This document shows positions 6,641-9,098 of a stretch of 9,098 nt of DNA, piece by piece. The notes under the pieces are model-generated. The model did no database searches. It was not told the DNA's origin and worked only from the letters and a program-made list of their open reading frames with translations. The position numbers and the translations under genes were made by a program. Position 1 is the stretch's first letter; each line of letters opens with the position of its first letter. The stretch is from Alphaproteobacteria bacterium (GTDB taxonomy: Bacteria > Pseudomonadota > Alphaproteobacteria > UBA8366 > GCA-2717185). The stretch is from the NCBI GenBank assembly GCA_016764135.1, contig JAESSL010000113.1:1-9098 (forward strand), written 5' to 3'.

Positions 6641-7084
6641 TTATCCTTCGTGATGCGGGCGCCACTGTGTAGGCCACGGCGCTCCAAAATCAGATAACAA
6701 GCAGGAAATCGCGTCGATTTCCAAACAAATACAGCCGCCGCCCGAAAAATAAATCAGGATGTTGTCTAAATTTTCAGACAAGAGCTGGTGATCGATAGAC
6801 AATATATTCAGGAAAACGCCCCGGTTTTTCATGTCAATTCCGCTATAGCGAACTCTTTCGACTAAATCGAAACGAACGCCGGTGTGCACGCGTTCATGTT
6901 GGGCGTTTTGTTGGTCCTGTTCCCAGCGAAACCGGTTTAACGCAAGGATGAAACTTTTTTCATCGGGATCATATGTCATGTCGCCGAGGGGGAGGATCGC
7001 GTCCTGCAGCATTGCCGACACGACGGCTAAGTCTTCCGCGTCCCGCGCGCGCAGCTTTATAGGGCCGTTTTCCCCTGAATGCAT
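6641..7084 (-). CDS. DUF2948 family protein
   Basis: This 147-residue protein matches the uncharacterised alphaproteobacterial family DUF2948. Typical stretches are LRARDAEDLAVVSAMLQDAI near residues 11-30, GDMTYDPDEKSFILALNRFRWE near 34-55, and ERVHTGVRFDLVERVRYSGI near 64-83. Its end, WPTQWRPHHEG, is also characteristic. There is no signal peptide or membrane helix, and no catalytic motif is evident. It begins 10 nt after the murA stop and has only a weak ribosome-binding site, suggesting co-transcription and perhaps coupling with murA. The murA-DUF2948 pairing is commonly conserved in Alphaproteobacteria, but its role is unknown to me. The dioxygenase gene follows after 7 nt. Confidence 0.9.
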   Translation of the reverse strand: MHSGENGPIKLRARDAEDLAVVSAMLQDAILPLGDMTYDPDEKSFILALNRFRWEQDQQNAQHERVHTGVRFDLVERVRYSGIDMKNRGVFLNILSIDHQLLSENLDNILIYFSGGGCICLEIDAISCLLSDFGAPWPTQWRPHHEG

Positions 7085-7094
7085 TTACAGTCCG

Positions 7095-8396
7095 TCAACC
7101 GCCTTTTATTCGTTCGATCTCCGCGCCGCACGCGGCCAGTTTTTCTTCTACACGCTCGTATCCACGATCAAGATGGTAGACGCGATTGACGATGGTGTCA
7201 CCGTCGGCCGCCAAACCAGCCAGAACCAGACTGACGGACGCGCGCAGGTCCGTCGCCATAACCGGCGCCCCGGTCAGGCGAGGAACGCCGCGTATCATGG
7301 CTGATCCACCATGCAGTGTGATGCTGGCGCCCATACGGGTCAGCTCCGGCACATGCATGAAGCGATTTTCGAAGATCGTCTCCGTGACCATGGAGGCGCC
7401 GTTGACGGTCGTCATCATGGCCATGAATTGCGCCTGTAAATCCGTTGGAAATCCGGGGTAGGGGTCCGTCATGACGTCGACGCCTATCAAACGTCCGTTC
7501 TCGCGTTGGACGGAGATGAACTCTTGTCCTCCCGCCGCGCCATTTTCAACCACGCCGTTTTCGATACTTAAACCTGCGGATCGCAATACTTCCGCGACCG
7601 CGCCCAGATTATCCAGATTGGCGCCGGTCAGACGCACCGCGCCGCCCGCCACCGCCACCGCCATGGCGTAGGTGCCGGCTTCGATCCGATCTGCGATAAC
7701 CCGGTGATGAGCGCCGCCGAGTTGCTCGACGCCCTGGATGATTAGCGTATCTGTGCCAATGCCGTCGATCTGGGCGCCCATCGCGACAAGACAGTTCGCT
7801 AAATCGATGACTTCCGGTTCGCGCGCGGCGTTTACCAGCCGGGTTTCGCCCTCTGCCAGGGAGGCGGCCATCATCAGGTTTTCAGTCGCGCCGACCGACA
7901 CAAAGGGAAAGACGATTTCTTTTCCCCTCAAACGACCGCTGGTTTTGGCGTTGACGTAGCCGCCTTCCAACTCGATCTCCGCGCCGAGGTCCTGCAGGCC
8001 TTTGATATGCAAGTCGATGGGACGGGCGCCAATTGCGCATCCGCCTGGCAATGAGACGCGCGCCTGACCAAAGCGCGCGACAAGCGGTCCCAACACGAGC
8101 GCAGTGGCGCGCATTTTTCGAACAAGATCATAAGGGGCGGTGGTGCTGGTGATATTCTTGGCGGAAAGGGTCAGCGAGCGCCCTTCGTGGTCGCCTTCCA
8201 TATGGATGTCGACGCCGTGCTGGACCAACAAATTCGCTAAGGTCGTGATATCCGCAAGATGTGGCAAATTGGACAGGGTCAGCGGCGCATCGGTCAACAG
8301 GCTCGCGGCCATCAACGGCAATGCGGCGTTTTTGGCGCCGCCGATTCGAATGTCTCCGTTCAGCGAGTTTCCGCCTCTGATGCGAATATGGTCCAT
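7095..8396 (-). CDS. murA: UDP-N-acetylglucosamine 1-carboxyvinyltransferase
   Basis: MurA transfers enolpyruvate from phosphoenolpyruvate to UDP-GlcNAc, the first committed step of peptidoglycan synthesis in the cytoplasm. It is the target of fosfomycin. The protein is 433 residues, close to the usual length. Lys22-Asn23 lie in IGGAKNAALP and Arg96 in VRKMRATALVLGPLVARFG. The mobile loop LPGGCAIGARPIDLH holds the nucleophile Cys120, so the protein has the fosfomycin-sensitive Cys form rather than Asp. Further signatures are DRIEAGTYA, TDPYPGFPTDLQAQFMAM, ENRFMHVPEL and DLRASVSLVLAGLAA near the C-terminus. The start at 8396 gives MDHIRIRGG, normal for the family; GGA about 8 nt upstream is a weak ribosome-binding site. 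A 99-nt gap with an inverted repeat separates it from the small basic protein gene upstream. Confidence 0.98.
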   Translation of the reverse strand: MDHIRIRGGNSLNGDIRIGGAKNAALPLMAASLLTDAPLTLSNLPHLADITTLANLLVQHGVDIHMEGDHEGRSLTLSAKNITSTTAPYDLVRKMRATALVLGPLVARFGQARVSLPGGCAIGARPIDLHIKGLQDLGAEIELEGGYVNAKTSGRLRGKEIVFPFVSVGATENLMMAASLAEGETRLVNAAREPEVIDLANCLVAMGAQIDGIGTDTLIIQGVEQLGGAHHRVIADRIEAGTYAMAVAVAGGAVRLTGANLDNLGAVAEVLRSAGLSIENGVVENGAAGGQEFISVQRENGRLIGVDVMTDPYPGFPTDLQAQFMAMMTTVNGASMVTETIFENRFMHVPELTRMGASITLHGGSAMIRGVPRLTGAPVMATDLRASVSLVLAGLAADGDTIVNRVYHLDRGYERVEEKLAACGAEIERIKGG

Positions 8397-8426
8397 GGCG
8401 GCGTCCAGAATTGTCCAAAGTTGGTG

Positions 8427-8451
8427 CGTAGGTGGTTTTCGACTACCTACG
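8427..8451. repeat. Inverted repeat in the murA upstream gap
   Basis: CGTAGGT (8427-8433) and ACCTACG (8445-8451) are perfect 7-bp inverted arms. After one imperfect position (a G-U wobble if the plus strand is transcribed, A-C on the minus strand) a further G-C pair extends the stem toward a 7-nt loop. The element ends 31 nt before the murA start codon, within its leader. No T-run follows on the minus strand, so it is not a standard terminator. A protein-binding site or a leader hairpin affecting murA translation are both possible. Confidence 0.5.
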
Positions 8452-8495
8452 TTATGAATATGGCGACCACAAGGCGCGCCGGGGAATCCGGAAGA

Positions 8496-8672
8496 TCAAC
8501 AATCGACCGGCGGATCCGACTTTGGCGCAGGGGCGACTCTGGCGCGGGATTGCGCTTTACGTTTCAGCAAGTTGGCGCGCAAAGCAGACTCCAGACGAGC
8601 CGCGCGTCCCCTGGCGATACGGTTTTTTTGCGCGGCGGCCTTGTCGATCTTTGTGTCGTCAGATTTGGTCAT
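8496..8672 (-). CDS. Small basic protein of unknown function upstream of murA
   Basis: A 58-residue frame starts MTKSDDTKIDKAAAQKNRIA and ends in DPPVDC. Residues 11-46 form a strongly basic, probably helical stretch (RGRAARLESALRANLLKRKA) with no membrane segment, followed by a Pro-rich tail. The start at 8672 has AGGCG six bases upstream and a promoter-like sequence about 30 nt farther back. I recall short Arg/Lys-rich proteins with a similar RANLxRRKAQARAR core next to murA in other Alphaproteobacteria, but I cannot confirm homology here. The composition suggests nucleic acid or ribosome binding, which is inference only. The small size means automatic gene callers may miss it. It is likely the first gene of the minus-strand series, unless murA has its own promoter. 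Confidence 0.65.
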   Translation of the reverse strand: MTKSDDTKIDKAAAQKNRIARGRAARLESALRANLLKRKAQSRARVAPAPKSDPPVDC

Positions 8673-8708
8673 ATGGCGCCTGAGTCGCTTGATCCTTGAG
8701 GAGGGACC

Positions 8709-8737
8709 GATATAGCAAACACACGGGTATTTGACGA
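8709..8737 (-). promoter_or_regulatory. Candidate sigma70-type promoter for the minus-strand series
   Basis: On the minus strand TCGTCA (8732-8737, -35) is followed after 17 nt by TATATC (8709-8714, -10). A TG lies one base before the -10, as in an extended -10 element. Each hexamer matches four of six consensus bases. The predicted transcript would start near 8702, about 30 nt before the small protein's start codon, and could run through murA and beyond. It faces away from the tRNA promoter. Confidence 0.45.
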
Positions 8738-8784
8738 GCGTCGGAAATTTTCATTTTTTTGGCGCGCGCATTCGCTTCGATGTC

Positions 8785-8813
8785 TTGCACAGCTGTCCGG
8801 CCTATGGCATAAG
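8785..8813 (+). promoter_or_regulatory. Candidate tRNA-Thr promoter with GC-rich discriminator
   Basis: TTGCAC (8785-8790) and CATAAG (8808-8813) are separated by the ideal 17 nt. The predicted start near 8820 lies about 10 nt before the mature tRNA. The bases after the -10 are an unbroken GC run (GCGCGCGC). Such GC-rich discriminators are typical of stable RNA promoters under stringent (ppGpp) control. Confidence 0.6.
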
Positions 8814-8829
8814 GCGCGCGCTTTCCCGT

Positions 8830-8904
8830 GCCGCCGTAGCTCAGGGGTAGAGCGCACCCTTGGTAAGGGTGAGGCCGACAGTTCAATTCTGTCCGGCGGC
8901 ACCA
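8830..8904 (+). tRNA. tRNA-Thr (anticodon GGT)
   Basis: The sequence folds into a complete cloverleaf. The acceptor stem is GCCGCCG (8830-8836) with CGGCGGC (8894-8900), 7 perfect pairs. The D-stem is GCTC with GAGC. The anticodon stem is CACCC with GGGTG around the loop TTGGTAA, giving anticodon GGT at 8862-8864. The variable loop has 5 nt, and the T-stem is GACAG with CTGTC around TTCAATT. The discriminator is A8901 and the CCA end is encoded (8902-8904). It reads ACC directly and ACU by wobble. Confidence 0.98.
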
Positions 8905-8948
8905 TTAATTTTAAATATCCTCCCAAAAATATTGAATCAGTAGAGGCC

Positions 8949-9022
8949 TGCAAGTTCCAGCTTGCATCGCGGCGCTGCGCGGTCCCAAGTACCATGCGCG
9001 TCCCGTCCGGGATGGGTGACCG
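8949..9022 (+). other. Hairpin-rich spacer after the tRNA (possible leader or structured RNA)
   Basis: A perfect 6-bp stem, TGCAAG (8949-8954) with CTTGCA (8961-8966), has a 6-nt loop. It is followed by CGGTCCC (8980-8986) pairing with GGGTGACCG (9014-9022) with one bulged T. Inside that sits a small TCCC/GGGA hairpin (9001-9012). The stretch lies between the tRNA and a possible coding start at 9034. It could be a 5' leader of that gene or part of the tRNA transcript. No U-tract terminator is seen. GC-rich DNA often folds by chance, so confidence is low. Confidence 0.3.
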
Positions 9023-9033
9023 TCTTCAGCGAC

Positions 9034-9098
9034 ATGAGCGTTCGACCAATGCGAATGAATTTTATTTTTGTGATGACGGCGCTGATATTTGCGGGAAC
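9034..9098 (+). CDS. Possible start of a membrane or secreted protein (cut by right edge)
   Basis: From ATG 9034 the frame reads MSVRPMRMNFIFVMTALIFA followed by Gly and continues past the right edge. The pattern of basic residues and then a hydrophobic core fits a signal peptide or first membrane helix. ATG 9049 and 9055 are equally possible starts. No good ribosome-binding site precedes any of them, and the frame is open upstream to 8944. Only about 21 codons are visible, so neither family nor coding status can be settled. Confidence 0.35.
   Translation, partial: MSVRPMRMNFIFVMTALIFAG

Noticed and set aside
6634..6687. Longer dioxygenase reading from ATG 6687.
   Set aside because: It would overlap the DUF2948 gene by 47 nt and add residues unlike the family. 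The 6633 start has better spacing and a Shine-Dalgarno-like AAGGA.
8259..8699. Plus-strand frames of 146 and 83 codons covering the murA 5' end and the small gene.
   Set aside because: They are antisense to murA and to the better-supported small basic protein, with no family signature or good start context.
8669..8995. Minus-strand frame of 108 codons reading through the tRNA gene, including a VPPDRIELSASPLPR-type stretch.
   Set aside because: This peptide arises from the antisense of the tRNA and is a familiar spurious annotation next to tRNA genes.
8980..9030. Chance resemblance of GGATGGGTGACCG to the 3' half of eukaryotic 5S rRNA.
   Set aside because: Only a dozen or so bases match, no full 5S fold is present and the context is bacterial. 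Best read as coincidence.
1..9098. Search for insertion sequences, CRISPR arrays, toxin-antitoxin or phage genes.
   Set aside because: No transposase or integrase motifs, no regularly spaced repeats and no flanking direct repeats could be seen. The tRNA shows no obvious duplicated 3' end within the window to mark an integration site.

Overview
The window looks like an alphaproteobacterial chromosomal housekeeping locus of moderately high GC. The evidence is gene content and order. A minus-strand run carries murA, a DUF2948 gene, hisG, hisD, a UPF0262 gene, a low-molecular-weight phosphatase-like gene, maf and the start of an RNase E/G gene. From recall of alphaproteobacterial genomes, this is a familiar neighbourhood in that class. 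The order or genus cannot be assigned from the sequence alone.

Layout. Everything from about 8,740 down to the left edge is transcribed leftward. It begins with a plausible minus-strand promoter (8709-8737). A 58-codon basic small protein (8496-8672) follows, then a 99-nt gap holding an inverted repeat, then murA (7095-8396) and DUF2948 (6641-7084). Two genes not expected in this neighbourhood come next: a TauD/TfdA-type Fe(II)/2-oxoglutarate dioxygenase (5650-6633) and a gamma-glutamyltransferase-like Ntn hydrolase (4036-5601). The conserved series then resumes with short-form hisG (3259-3930), hisD (1965-3269), UPF0262 (1485-1958), the phosphatase-like gene (962-1480), maf (284-877) and the 5' end of an RNase E/G gene cut by the left edge. 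Junctions are tight, with 4-nt and 11-nt overlaps or 4-48-nt gaps. The two wider ones are the 85-nt gap before maf and the 99-nt gap before murA. The series therefore reads as one long operon or a set of overlapping transcripts.

Right end. A tRNA-Thr(GGT) gene (8830-8904) lies on the plus strand, divergent from the small protein gene. It has its own sigma70-like promoter with a GC-rich discriminator. After it comes a stretch with hairpin potential and then the possible start of a plus-strand membrane or secreted protein, cut by the right edge. No gene-free stretch exceeds 300 bases.

How the genes fit together. MurA makes the first committed peptidoglycan precursor. HisG and HisD are the first and last enzymes of histidine synthesis. 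Maf is a nucleotide pyrophosphatase and RNase E/G acts in RNA processing. These are linked by conserved neighbourhood, not by one pathway. The dioxygenase and GGT-like pair is the accessory part. The GGT-like protein keeps the catalytic threonine but appears to lack the residues that hold the gamma-glutamyl group, so its substrate may not be glutathione. I see no clear novel defence or mobile system. The most interesting points are this two-gene cassette, the short open frame that ends in an ATGA overlap with hisG, and the small basic protein ahead of murA.
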